From contig CAJUFJ010000014.1 in assembly GCA_910585815.1 (NCBI GenBank), positions 1 through 62,757 of the forward strand: DNA of 62,757 bases. The letters are read 5' to 3'. The stretch is from an uncultured Oscillospiraceae bacterium. GTDB taxonomy: Bacteria > Bacillota > Clostridia > Oscillospirales > Oscillospiraceae. Every line of letters begins with the position of its first letter. The stretch's first letter is position 1. This document shows positions 50,244 to 58,638 of the stretch, in pieces. The notes below the pieces were generated by a model, which saw only the letters and a list, made by a program, of their open reading frames with translations, was not told the origin of the DNA and did not search any database. The position numbers and the translations under genes are program-made.

Positions 50244-51998
50244 TCACATGGACATTGACGGCCCGTTGTACTCCTCGTAATCATCTGCCTTGTGCCCCAT
50301 AGCAATCTTCTTCTCTCCGATTTTGAGCCGCAGCTTTCGATCAACCTGTTGTCCTGCTGGGGCTTGAGGAGGAATAGAGTTATCCTGGAAAAATTCACTT
50401 ATGTGGTGGAGCAACTGAGTGACCGACAGCATGACCGAGGGAGGTTTCAGGTTATCCCAGCGATCCAGGAAGAACTGAGCGTACTCGTTTCCTTGTGTAG
50501 CGGATTGAGTGAACCAGTAGTGAGCTTGTTCCACATCTTGCCTGTCCAAGTACAGCTTGCCGAGTGCGTACTGCGCATATTGGTTGCCGCTCTCAGCCGC
50601 CTGGGTCAGGTATTCGATGGCTTTTTCCGTATTCTTTGGAGCACCATCACCCAGGAGATAGAGCTTCCCCAGCCGGTAGCTGGCATACTGGTTGCCCTGC
50701 GTGGCGGCTTTTTCAAACCAGTTGACAGCTTCTTCAACCCGTTTCCTACTTTGCAGCAGCTTGCCCAGCGCATACTGGGAGAAATCATTCCCGGCCTCAG
50801 CGGAGCGGCGGAACCACAGCTCCGCTTTGTCGTCATCTGGCAAGACACCCAAGCCATCCCGCCAGCACTTACCCAACTGATGCGCTGCCACAGCGAAACC
50901 AGCATCCCAGAGCTGTTCCAGGACTTGGACGGCCTTCTCCTGTTCTGTCCAAGTTGAATCGTCATCGCAGAGGACATACCGGGCTTCCCGATATGCGTTC
51001 ACCACTCGCCAGTGAGGGTGGATGTTCAGGACTTCTTCCTCCTCATCCAATTCATCGACCATCTGCTCGTCCTCGAATGTGATCTCGTCCAACCGAATCC
51101 GCTCCGCCTCACGGATGACCATATTCTTGACCGACTTGAACTCCTTTTGCTGAGACAGCGGCAGGTGTTCCCTGGGTTTGTCCTTGTAGTAGTTCTCCAG
51201 CTCATCTCGCAGTTTGTTCCAGACCTCATAGCACTCCGCCACCGCCGGGAGCTGGGCCAACTCATCCACGATGGCGTCCACCTGAGCCTTGACCTGTTTC
51301 GTCAGGTAGCCGTACACTTTTTTGCCCTTGACGTCCTGGAGCATCTCGGACAGGGTGAACAGCTTGTCTTCAATGACAGGACAGTCACAGATTCCGGACT
51401 TCATCTCTCGGATCAGATTGCGCATTGCCTCCTGCGCCGTATCGCGCACTTCCTGGTAGGACAGGTCCTTCTGTTTGTAGAGGTGCAGCAACTCGTCCTG
51501 AAAAATATTGTTGGTCAGCTTGGAGCGCATCATCTCGATACCCTGCTCTGTCAGATAACCTTGCTTCGGGTTTGCTGACCAGACCATCAGGTGGATGTGG
51601 GGATGGTGCTTTTCGTCGTGGAAGGCGGCGCACCAGCGGAACTGGTTAGGCGGTATCTTCATCGCCTCCGCCAGCTCCGTCTGGTGAGCCAGGAGGAGCT
51701 TCCGCCAGCTCTCAGCGGAGTCGTACCCCAGCCGGACAGCATCCTCCCGCTTGAGGGAGTAGATGAACGTCCAGACGGGAGCCGGGTGGCTGTTCACCTC
51801 CTGCATCGTCTTTTCCAAATCAGTATTTTGCACGTTGGAGAACAGGCCGTGAGAGCGGGGCCGCTCCGCGATGTACTTTAGGTACTGGTCGCCGGCGTTC
51901 AGCAGTTCCACACCGTCACGGGTACCGATGTACTCCGCGTAGTTCCCGGCGCTGCCGCCCGGCTTGATGTAGCCGCTCTTTTGGATCAGTCCCTGCAT
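50244..51998 (-). CDS. MobP-type relaxase with C-terminal Sel1 repeats
   Basis: 584 aa. The N-terminal relaxase domain has an early Tyr region (GGSAGNYAEYIGTRDGVEL) and the metal-binding HDEKHHPHIHLMVW histidine motif. It nicks oriT and leads the strand in conjugation. The middle is helical. From about residue 365 a run of Sel1/TPR-like repeats occurs (LGKCWRDGLGVLPDDDKAE, YALGKLLQSRKRVEEAVNWF, YRLGKLYLLGDGAPKNTEKA, YALGKLYLDRQDVEQAHYWF). The start overlaps the stop of the upstream relaxosome gene. Such a repeat tail is probably for contact with the helper apparatus. Confidence 0.85.
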   Translation of the reverse strand: MQGLIQKSGYIKPGGSAGNYAEYIGTRDGVELLNAGDQYLKYIAERPRSHGLFSNVQNTDLEKTMQEVNSHPAPVWTFIYSLKREDAVRLGYDSAESWRKLLLAHQTELAEAMKIPPNQFRWCAAFHDEKHHPHIHLMVWSANPKQGYLTEQGIEMMRSKLTNNIFQDELLHLYKQKDLSYQEVRDTAQEAMRNLIREMKSGICDCPVIEDKLFTLSEMLQDVKGKKVYGYLTKQVKAQVDAIVDELAQLPAVAECYEVWNKLRDELENYYKDKPREHLPLSQQKEFKSVKNMVIREAERIRLDEITFEDEQMVDELDEEEEVLNIHPHWRVVNAYREARYVLCDDDSTWTEQEKAVQVLEQLWDAGFAVAAHQLGKCWRDGLGVLPDDDKAELWFRRSAEAGNDFSQYALGKLLQSRKRVEEAVNWFEKAATQGNQYASYRLGKLYLLGDGAPKNTEKAIEYLTQAAESGNQYAQYALGKLYLDRQDVEQAHYWFTQSATQGNEYAQFFLDRWDNLKPPSVMLSVTQLLHHISEFFQDNSIPPQAPAGQQVDRKLRLKIGEKKIAMGHKADDYEEYNGPSMSM

Positions 51999-52405
51999 CA
52001 GTCAAGCCTCTTTTGATATTTGTAGGCGGCCTCAAAATCGACTTCGCCGTTCGTCTCTTTGATGTCTTTGATACAGTTGACCCGTACCTTTTTCAGCGTG
52101 TCCAGATCCACATTGAACCCGTAGGCAACGATTTGTGCCATGATTGCCTCCTCCGTTGACAGCTTGAACAGCAGTTTCCCGATTCGGCCGCCCAGCGCAC
52201 CCAACTTACCCTCTAGCACTTCTGCAAGCACACGGGGCAGGTAGCTGTCGGCCTGTTCGGCATCGAGATAGCCGGAGTAGAACTGGATTGCTTTCTCGAT
52301 GTACTCATTCTGTGTGGAGCAGTTATCGGTGCGGTAGTGATCCTTGACTTTGTCCCAGGCCTCATCTGTCAGCCAGACGGTGTGGCGGTCCTTGTTTTTA
52401 TTCAT
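51998..52405 (-). CDS. Relaxosome accessory (MobC-like) protein
   Basis: 135 aa. The N-terminus HTVWLTDEAWDKVKDHYRT followed by NEYIEKAIQFYSGYLD resembles a ribbon-helix-helix DNA-binding unit. The remainder is helical. Its position directly upstream of, and overlapping, the relaxase indicates the oriT-binding accessory protein. Family assignment is by layout rather than strong motif. Confidence 0.6.
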   Translation of the reverse strand: MNKNKDRHTVWLTDEAWDKVKDHYRTDNCSTQNEYIEKAIQFYSGYLDAEQADSYLPRVLAEVLEGKLGALGGRIGKLLFKLSTEEAIMAQIVAYGFNVDLDTLKKVRVNCIKDIKETNGEVDFEAAYKYQKRLD

Positions 52406-52540
52406 TGTGTAAAACCTCCCTTACTCTGTAATAGCGTCATTGCAAACTCTGCAATAACGGCGTTTTTCTCTGCTTTTTAAAGGATCAGCGTCAATCGAAG
52501 ATGTCAGCCCGCAGAAAAGCGTCAGCTTCCGTCTCTGAAA

Positions 52541-52595
52541 CCGCCCGCACTGCGGGCGGTTGTGACCGCACCGGCGCAGCAAAAGCGCCGGCGCT
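52541..52595. other. Candidate oriT: paired GC-rich hairpins upstream of the mobilization genes
   Basis: Two hairpins, CCGCCCGC-ACT-GCGGGCGG (52541-52559) and CCGGCGC-AGCAAAA-GCGCCGG (52571-52591), lie in the 199-bp gap between the winged-helix gene and the relaxosome gene. That is the usual place of an origin of transfer. Alternatively, the second, followed by CGCTTTCTCC, or its minus-strand mirror, is a terminator. No nick motif could be recognised. Confidence 0.35.
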
Positions 52596-52604
52596 TTCTC
52601 CTGT

Positions 52605-52994
52605 TTACAGCGACGCAGTTTTTGCATACTTCCATCTTGCTGTTTGTACCTCCAGTCGGCGCAGTTCGTTCTGCTGATGCGCATCCAGCACCTCATGGAA
52701 TGGACGGATGGTGTAGAGCAGGCTGCCGTTGTGCTTGAGACCGGTCCTGGTGAATACGATGGTGTCCTCTGTGCTGATGAGCCCTTTGTCAGCGAGAGCG
52801 CAGACGTGCTTGCGCACCGTATTGACGCTCAACTGAGTTGCTGCACCAATGGTTTTGTAGCTGGGCCAGCACTGACGGGTGCGCCGATTTGCACAGCGGA
52901 GCAGGTAGGAGTACACCGCAAACTCACCGGGGGATAATCCCAGAGAAAAAATTTCGTTGGGGGTGGGGAAATAGTTTTTGCCCGTCTTACTCAC
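52605..52994 (-). CDS. Winged-helix / HTH protein of a mobile element
   Basis: 129 aa from GTG 52994 (SKTGKNYFPTPNEIFSLGL), with AAGGAGG 6 nt upstream. A longer frame to 53027 would read through that Shine-Dalgarno. It contains a winged-helix region (GEFAVYSYLLRCANRRTRQC, then YKTIGAATQLSVNTVRKHV and ALADKGLISTE), like HTH_36 or replication-initiator N-terminal domains. It probably regulates or initiates element replication. GTGA overlap with the excisionase gene. Confidence 0.75.
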   Translation of the reverse strand: MSKTGKNYFPTPNEIFSLGLSPGEFAVYSYLLRCANRRTRQCWPSYKTIGAATQLSVNTVRKHVCALADKGLISTEDTIVFTRTGLKHNGSLLYTIRPFHEVLDAHQQNELRRLEVQTARWKYAKTASL

Positions 52995-53203
52995 TGTGTA
53001 CCTCCTTGAGTGTGATCTTCTACCCACTGGATGAATTTCTCCTTGGGGACCACCATTCTGCTGCCGACTTTCAGTACAGGGAAGTCGACTTCGTGCATGA
53101 GTTCGTAACTGCTGGACGGCGCAATGCCCAGCACCTTTGCAACCACCTCTGCGTTGAGGAACAGCGGCAGTTCCTCATAGGTCTTGTAGACCGACTCTTT
53201 CAT
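52991..53203 (-). CDS. xis: Excisionase-type DNA-binding protein
   Basis: 70 aa with an HTH_17/MerR-like core (PLFLNAEVVAKVLGIAPSSS, then YELMHEVDFPVLKVGSRMVV and PKEKFIQWVEDHT). This is the typical small DNA-binding protein of integrative elements, used as excisionase or copy regulator. It has AAGGAGG upstream and is the first gene of the minus-strand mobilization operon. Confidence 0.8.
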   Translation of the reverse strand: MKESVYKTYEELPLFLNAEVVAKVLGIAPSSSYELMHEVDFPVLKVGSRMVVPKEKFIQWVEDHTQGGTQ

Positions 53204-53315
53204 TTTGATCCTCCTTCAAACTTTACTTGACTTTCTAACGGGTACGATGTAGACTGAATAAAAACAGGCGGGCGATATGTCCTTCTTGCTTGTAGTGTAA
53301 CATTGCGTCAATCAC

Positions 53316-53346
53316 TTGTCAAGTCCTATCTGAAAATAAATATAAT
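53316..53346 (+). promoter_or_regulatory. Possible promoter of the DUF6076 gene
   Basis: TTGTCA (53316-53321) and TATAAT (53341-53346) with a 19-bp spacer, 25 bp before the start codon. The spacer is long, so it may need activation. This gap also carries the divergent excisionase promoter. Confidence 0.4.
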
Positions 53347-53371
53347 TATGTCTAAGACGGGAGGAGCCGTT

Positions 53372-54340
53372 ATGCTTAACTATCAATTCAAAACCTGCAT
53401 CACAAACGGCAAGGAGCTTTATGCGTTTGTGGAGGAAGAGCTGAATGACCGCTGGATGTCTACGAGGAATGCGATGTTTCCGGAGAGCCTGATTTCCTTT
53501 CTGTACTTGGACATGGAGCAGATGAGACCGACCCTTCGACGCCTGTCTGACGGAGTGCGCAGAGTCATTTCAGAAAAAAGCAGAGAGGAATCAGACCGGG
53601 TCTATAGGCTCTTTTGTGATTTGGCGGATGTTCATGTCTACTTTGAGCTGCTTCGCTTGGACTGGAAGTTTCGCCTGGATCGTGCGCGGTATATGGGCTA
53701 CGAGTTTCCGCAGAACTTTTTGCAGGTGGAGTATCTGGACGAGATGCCAGATAGACTTTTGACGCTTCAGCGGCAGGCACTGGACTTGCTCACCCAGATT
53801 TGGGTCAAGGACACCAGCGAGAAATCGGTAGATGAAAAAATGACCGCCTGCTACCTTGCGGCGGAGCAGGCGGGGAAAGAACTGTTTTGCTTTCGTCCGC
53901 AGCGGATGAGCTACGAGCTGCTGTATCAGGAGACCTTCGCGGAGGTTTTATGTCCTGAGACGGTTTATGATCTAGTGGACTACCATCTCCGGGAGTGCTT
54001 GAAGCGGGAGATCAAAATGCGGGTGTGCAAAAACTGCGGACGTCTCTTTGCGGTGACGGGCCACGGCGGCGTCGAGTATTGCGACCGTCCCTTTGATGAG
54101 AAAGGCCGCACCTGCAAGGAGATCGGAGCGTTCCGGGTCTGGGAGAAGAGTAAGAGCGAGGACGAGGTGTTCAAGATTTACCGCCGAGAGTACAAGAAGC
54201 GCTTTGCCTGGATCAGGGCAGGTAAGATTTCGAAGGACGAGTTCTACGCCTGGAGCGAGAAAGCCAGAGAGAGAAAAGCGGAGTGCGAGGCTGGGAATAT
54301 CACGCTGGATGAGTTCAGTTGCTGGTTAAGGGATTCTTGA
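53372..54340 (+). CDS. DUF6076-like protein with zinc-finger tail
   Basis: 322 aa from ATG 53372 (MLNYQFKTC) behind GGGAGGAG. A helical N-terminal part of about 200 residues is followed by a Cys-rich C-terminal domain (RVCKNCGRLFAVTG, then EYCDRP and GRTCKEIGAFRVW). It resembles the CxxC...C...C finger of CGNR or IS-type proteins. A basic tail follows (RREYKKRFAWIRAGKISKD). I recall this as DUF6076, common next to integrative elements in Clostridia. The function is unknown; DNA binding is likely. It is transcribed away from the mobilization operon and has its own terminator. Confidence 0.6.
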   Translation: MLNYQFKTCITNGKELYAFVEEELNDRWMSTRNAMFPESLISFLYLDMEQMRPTLRRLSDGVRRVISEKSREESDRVYRLFCDLADVHVYFELLRLDWKFRLDRARYMGYEFPQNFLQVEYLDEMPDRLLTLQRQALDLLTQIWVKDTSEKSVDEKMTACYLAAEQAGKELFCFRPQRMSYELLYQETFAEVLCPETVYDLVDYHLRECLKREIKMRVCKNCGRLFAVTGHGGVEYCDRPFDEKGRTCKEIGAFRVWEKSKSEDEVFKIYRREYKKRFAWIRAGKISKDEFYAWSEKARERKAECEAGNITLDEFSCWLRDS

Positions 54341-54403
54341 AAAAGATCGCCTTATTTTGCTTTAATGATGTTGACTTTTGTCTTGAATGTGTTGATTGCT
54401 TTC

Positions 54404-54440
54404 AACTCCGCCCGGTAAGGACGCCCGGACGGAGTTTTAT
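54404..54440 (+). terminator. Rho-independent terminator after the DUF6076 gene
   Basis: AACTCCG (54404-54410) pairs with CGGAGTT (54429-54435), with additional CCGG/CCGG pairing inside the loop, followed by TTATTAT. Confidence 0.65.
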
Positions 54441-54573
54441 TATCCCCCCGGCATAATTCATGGTCCAGAAGTTTGCCTGCAAGCATTTTGATATTTCAGT
54501 CATGGCAATGATATATCCTCAAAGGCGGTTAGAGATAAAATAAATAAAACGATTTGCAGGGAGGCTGGCGAAA

Positions 54574-55191
54574 ATGTTTCATCCGGACAGTTGTCTGATC
54601 CGATTTCTCGCAAGGCTCTGTGATCTGCTGCTTCTGAATATTGCGCTGGTTCTTTCCTGCTGCACCGTTGTCCTTTCGGGAACCGCTGTTACTGCGCTCT
54701 ACTCCATGACGCTGAAATTGATGCGGGGGCAGGACTGCGACCCAGTCAAAGGGTTTCTCCGGGCGTTGCGGGAAAATTTTCTGTCGTCGTCCTTCGCCAC
54801 CATTCTGTTCCTTGCGGATGTGACCCTTCTGGCCGTCCTGCGCAGTGTGCTCTATGCCGAGACGCTGCTGATGCCGCCGGCGGTATTCGTTATGCTGGCC
54901 ATCCTCGCCGTATTTTTGACGGCCCTGTTGTCTTACCTGTTTCCCCTGCTGGCCCGCTTTGAGAATACCTTTTCCCATCATCTGAGCAACGCAATCCGGC
55001 TGTCCCTGGCCAATCTGCCCGTCACTGTTCTGATGACCACGGTCAATCTGCTGCCCCTGCTGATTGGCTTGTTGTTCCCCGCTCTGCTCGGAGTCGTATT
55101 TGCCTTCTGGCTGTTGTTCGGCTTCGCGGCAGGGGCCTGGATCAATTCCTTTTATTTGAATCGGATATTTGAAAGCAGAGAGGATGGTTGA
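54574..55191 (+). CDS. YesL-family (DUF624) membrane protein
   Basis: 205 aa with five to six TM helices. MFHPDSCLIRFLARLCDLLLLN and the central GTAVTALYSMTLKLMRGQDC are typical of DUF624/YesL proteins, found in many sugar-utilisation loci of Firmicutes with an unknown role. GGGAGG lies upstream of the ATG. Its end overlaps the TTG start of a GH16 gene, so it belongs to the beta-glucan operon. Confidence 0.8.
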   Translation: MFHPDSCLIRFLARLCDLLLLNIALVLSCCTVVLSGTAVTALYSMTLKLMRGQDCDPVKGFLRALRENFLSSSFATILFLADVTLLAVLRSVLYAETLLMPPAVFVMLAILAVFLTALLSYLFPLLARFENTFSHHLSNAIRLSLANLPVTVLMTTVNLLPLLIGLLFPALLGVVFAFWLLFGFAAGAWINSFYLNRIFESREDG

Positions 55192-55991
55192 TAACGGTGG
55201 AGGATTTGCTTTCCTATGAGGGCTGCCGCCTGGTGTTTGAGGACAATTTTGATGGAGCTGAGCTGGATCGGAGCCGCTGGAACGTGGAGCTGCACGAGCC
55301 GGGCTGGGTCAATGAAGAATTGCAGGAATATGTGGACTCCCCAGAAAGCATCAGCGTCAGGGGCGGAAAATTGCTGATCCGCCCGGTGAAAACGGTCCAC
55401 GAAAACGGCACAATTTCCTACACCTCCGGCCGGATCACCACCCAGCACAAGTACGACTTTACCTACGGCCTGTTTGAGGCCCGGCTGAAGGTGCCCAGAG
55501 GGAAGGGCTTTCTGCCCGCCTTCTGGCTGATGACTACCGACGAGGACCGTTACGGCCAGTGGCCCGAGTGCGGCGAGATCGACATCATGGAGATATGGGG
55601 AAGTCATACGGGGAAAAACCACGGGACCATCCACTACGGCCTGCCCCACCGGGAGAGCCAGGGGACGGTGGCCCTGGAAAACGGCGATTTTGCCGAGGAA
55701 TTTCACAACTTCTCCCTGCTCTGGGAGCCGGGGCTGCTCCGATGGTATGTGGACGGTAGGTCCTTCTATGAGACAAGGGAGTGGTTTTCCGCCGGGGCGG
55801 ACGGTGTGAAGAAGCCCTGCCCCGCCCCCTTTGACCACGATATGTACCTCATCCTGAATCTGGCCGTGGGAGGAAGCTGGGTCGGGTATCCGGACGAGAC
55901 CACAGACTTTGAGCACGCCGCTTTTGAGGTGGATTATGTGCGGGTCTATCAGAAAATACAATCATCAACGGAGGTGACGGCACATGGATAA
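55188..55991 (+). CDS. GH16 endo-beta-glucanase without signal peptide
   Basis: 267 aa covering a complete GH16 jelly-roll catalytic domain. The catalytic E-x-D-x-x-E is in CGEIDIMEIWG. Substrate-cleft sequences include GFLPAFWLM, and the C-terminal LNLAVGGSWVGYP is typical of laminarinase-like members (beta-1,3- or mixed beta-1,3/1,4-glucan). The TTG start at 55188 overlaps the upstream stop; a GTG at 55197 is an alternative. There is no signal sequence at either, so the enzyme should act inside the cell on imported oligosaccharides, which the two phosphorylases downstream would then split. Confidence 0.87.
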   Translation: MITVEDLLSYEGCRLVFEDNFDGAELDRSRWNVELHEPGWVNEELQEYVDSPESISVRGGKLLIRPVKTVHENGTISYTSGRITTQHKYDFTYGLFEARLKVPRGKGFLPAFWLMTTDEDRYGQWPECGEIDIMEIWGSHTGKNHGTIHYGLPHRESQGTVALENGDFAEEFHNFSLLWEPGLLRWYVDGRSFYETREWFSAGADGVKKPCPAPFDHDMYLILNLAVGGSWVGYPDETTDFEHAAFEVDYVRVYQKIQSSTEVTAHG

Positions 55992-58626
55992 CATTCGTTT
56001 TTTGGATGAAAACGGAACATTTACGCTCAATAACCCGGAAAATGTAAGCGGGCTCTATTTCCCCCTGGCCAGCGAAACAGGGCTAAAAAGCGCCATTACT
56101 CCTAACTTGGGGGGCGACAGCAAACTGGATCAGGAGTCCTTTCTGCTGGAGCCGGTGAGCGCGGAGGACCTGCACAGCCGCCGCGGCACCCGGAATTTCT
56201 GGTGCGTCATGGAGGATGGTTGCTGGTCGGCCACGGGGGCGTCGGCGGAGCAGGAGGCGGATCGCTTCACCCCGGAGCAGGACGAGAGCACCTTGATCGC
56301 CGGCCTGATGTGGCAGAAAGTGAGCCGGGAGTCCAAGCGTTTCGGCCTCCAGTCGGAGATTATCTCCTTTGTTCCCGTTCGGGAGAATGTGGAGATTATG
56401 GAGGTCAAAATCACCAATACCGGGGCCGCTTCCCGGAAGCTGACCTGTGTAGCGGCCGTCCCCATCTACGGACGGAGTGCGGACAACGTGCGGGACCACC
56501 GGAACGTGACCTCCATGCTCCATCGGACCCGGACCACAGAGCATGGGGTCCTGGTGAAGCCCGCCATGTCCTTTGACGAGAAGGGCCACCGGGAGAACCA
56601 CAAAATCTACTATGTGCTGGGTTCCGCCGGGGACGGAACAGCTCCCGAGACCTTTTACCCCACGGTGGAGGGCTTCCTTGGCGAGGGCGGCACATTCCTA
56701 CACCCTCGGGCGGTTTACGAGAGGGCGGAGGGCGTCCCCGCCGGGACCGAGATCGACGGACGGGAGGCCATGGGCGGTATCCGATTCCCGGCTGTCACGC
56801 TGGAGGCGGGACAGAGTGTAGTGTATATCCTGCTGCTGGGCATTGCAGAGGACGGGCTGGAGATGGACCGGGTCCTGTCCACCTTTTCTACGGTGGAGCA
56901 GGTGGAGCAGGCCTTGGCCGAGACAAAGGCCCACTGGCAGGAACAGGTGAACGTCCGCTACCATACAGGCAACCCCAATTTCGACCGCTGGATGCGGTGG
57001 GTAAGCTTTCAGCCCTTCCTGCGCCGGATTTACGGCTGTTCCTTCCTCCCCCACCACGACTATGGCCGGGGAGGCCGGGGCTGGCGGGACCTGTGGCAGG
57101 ACTGTCTGTCCCTGCTGCTCATGGCCCCCCAGAACGTGGGGGAGATGATCCGGAAAAATTTCGGCGGCGTCCGGGTGGACGGCACCAACGCCACCATCAT
57201 CGGTGCGGGAGACGGAAACTTCATCGCCGACCGCAACGGCATCGCTCGGGTATGGATGGACCACGCCCTCTGGCCGCTGATGACCACCAGGCTGTATATC
57301 GATCAGACCGGAGACTTGGATATTCTCCTGGAACCCGCCCCCTACTTCAAAGACCCCCAGGCCATGCGGGGCACGCAAATCGACCCGCTCTGGAATGAGG
57401 AGTACGGGAACCGGCAGCAGAGCCAGTCCGGGGCGGTGTACACCGGCAGCATTCTGGAGCACCTGCTTATTCAGCACCTGGCCGCCTTCTATGAGGTGGG
57501 AGCCCACAACATCTTCCGCCTCCGGGGGGCCGACTGGAACGACGCCCTGGATATGGCCGCTGAAAACGGGGAGAGCGTGGCCTTCACCTGTGCCTACGCG
57601 GGGAACCTCCTAGATTTGGCCGGGCTGCTGCGCCGACTGGCCGAGCGGCAGGATAAAGTCGAGCTGCTGGCAGAGCTTCAGGAGCTGTTGGAGGCTGGCC
57701 CGGAGGTCTATGAGGATACCTCCCGCAAGACAGCGGTCCTGGAGGGGTATGCCCGGCGTTGTATCCATGAGGTCAGCGGGCAGACTGTCGCGGTTCCCCT
57801 CACCGCCCTGGCGGAGGACCTGGAGGGTAAGGCCCGCTGGCTGATGGAGCACATCCGCCGTCAGGAATGGATCAAAGACGGAGAGGACGGCTGGTTCAAC
57901 AGCTACTACGACGACCACTGCCAGCCCCTGGAGGGGATCACAGAGCAGGGCGTGCGCATGATGCTCACCGGGCAGGTGTTCGCCATTATGAGCGGCACGG
58001 CCAGGTCGGAGCAGGTGAGGGCAATCGTCCGAAGTGCGGACCGCTATCTCTACAAGAAAGCGGCGGGAGGCTACCGGCTGAACACGGATTTCCACGAGCT
58101 GAAACTGGATATGGGCAGGATGTTCGGTTTTGCCTATGGGGAGAAGGAGAACGGTGCGGTGTTCTCCCACATGACGGTGATGTACGCCAACGCCCTCTAC
58201 CGCAGGGGCTTTGTCCGGGAGGGGTACAAGGCCCTCCAGACCTTGGCGGAGACGGCGATGGACTTCCCCACCAGTAAAATTTTTCCCGGTATCCCCGAAT
58301 ACTTCAACGCCGACGGCCGGGGAATGTACCACTACCTCACCGGCGCGGCCAGCTGGTACATGCTGACGGTGATCACTCAGGTGTTCGGCGTACACGGCGA
58401 GGGGGGCGATCTGGTGATCGAGCCCAAGCTGGTGCGGGAACAGTTTGACGAAACCGGAGAGGCGGCAATCGACTTTTCCTTTGCCGGGAAGAGCTTCCAT
58501 GTGGTGATTGTCAACCGGTTGGAGAAGGATTTCGGGGAGTACCTCCCTGTCAAGAAGGTGCTCAGCCGGGAAGTGGTAGATACCCTGCCGAAAGACGGGA
58601 ATACAATCACGATTGAATTGATGTAA
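55984..58626 (+). CDS. Beta-glucoside/oligoglucan phosphorylase, clan GH-Q (GH94/GH161-like)
   Basis: 880 aa. N-terminal beta-sandwich of about 300 residues, then an (alpha/alpha)6 barrel. General acid Asp in RLRGADWNDALDMAAENGES. Phosphate-side residues near HHDYGRGGRGWRDLWQDCL. The long TIIGAGDGNFIADRNGIARV block is unlike ordinary cellobiose phosphorylases, and together with the length suggests an oligosaccharide enzyme of the beta-1,3-glucan phosphorylase type. It releases glucose 1-phosphate by phosphorolysis in the cytoplasm. Overlaps the GH16 gene by 8 nt. Exact family and linkage need phylogeny. Confidence 0.8.
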   Translation: MDNIRFLDENGTFTLNNPENVSGLYFPLASETGLKSAITPNLGGDSKLDQESFLLEPVSAEDLHSRRGTRNFWCVMEDGCWSATGASAEQEADRFTPEQDESTLIAGLMWQKVSRESKRFGLQSEIISFVPVRENVEIMEVKITNTGAASRKLTCVAAVPIYGRSADNVRDHRNVTSMLHRTRTTEHGVLVKPAMSFDEKGHRENHKIYYVLGSAGDGTAPETFYPTVEGFLGEGGTFLHPRAVYERAEGVPAGTEIDGREAMGGIRFPAVTLEAGQSVVYILLLGIAEDGLEMDRVLSTFSTVEQVEQALAETKAHWQEQVNVRYHTGNPNFDRWMRWVSFQPFLRRIYGCSFLPHHDYGRGGRGWRDLWQDCLSLLLMAPQNVGEMIRKNFGGVRVDGTNATIIGAGDGNFIADRNGIARVWMDHALWPLMTTRLYIDQTGDLDILLEPAPYFKDPQAMRGTQIDPLWNEEYGNRQQSQSGAVYTGSILEHLLIQHLAAFYEVGAHNIFRLRGADWNDALDMAAENGESVAFTCAYAGNLLDLAGLLRRLAERQDKVELLAELQELLEAGPEVYEDTSRKTAVLEGYARRCIHEVSGQTVAVPLTALAEDLEGKARWLMEHIRRQEWIKDGEDGWFNSYYDDHCQPLEGITEQGVRMMLTGQVFAIMSGTARSEQVRAIVRSADRYLYKKAAGGYRLNTDFHELKLDMGRMFGFAYGEKENGAVFSHMTVMYANALYRRGFVREGYKALQTLAETAMDFPTSKIFPGIPEYFNADGRGMYHYLTGAASWYMLTVITQVFGVHGEGGDLVIEPKLVREQFDETGEAAIDFSFAGKSFHVVIVNRLEKDFGEYLPVKKVLSREVVDTLPKDGNTITIELM

Positions 58627-58638
58627 GGAGCGGATGGA

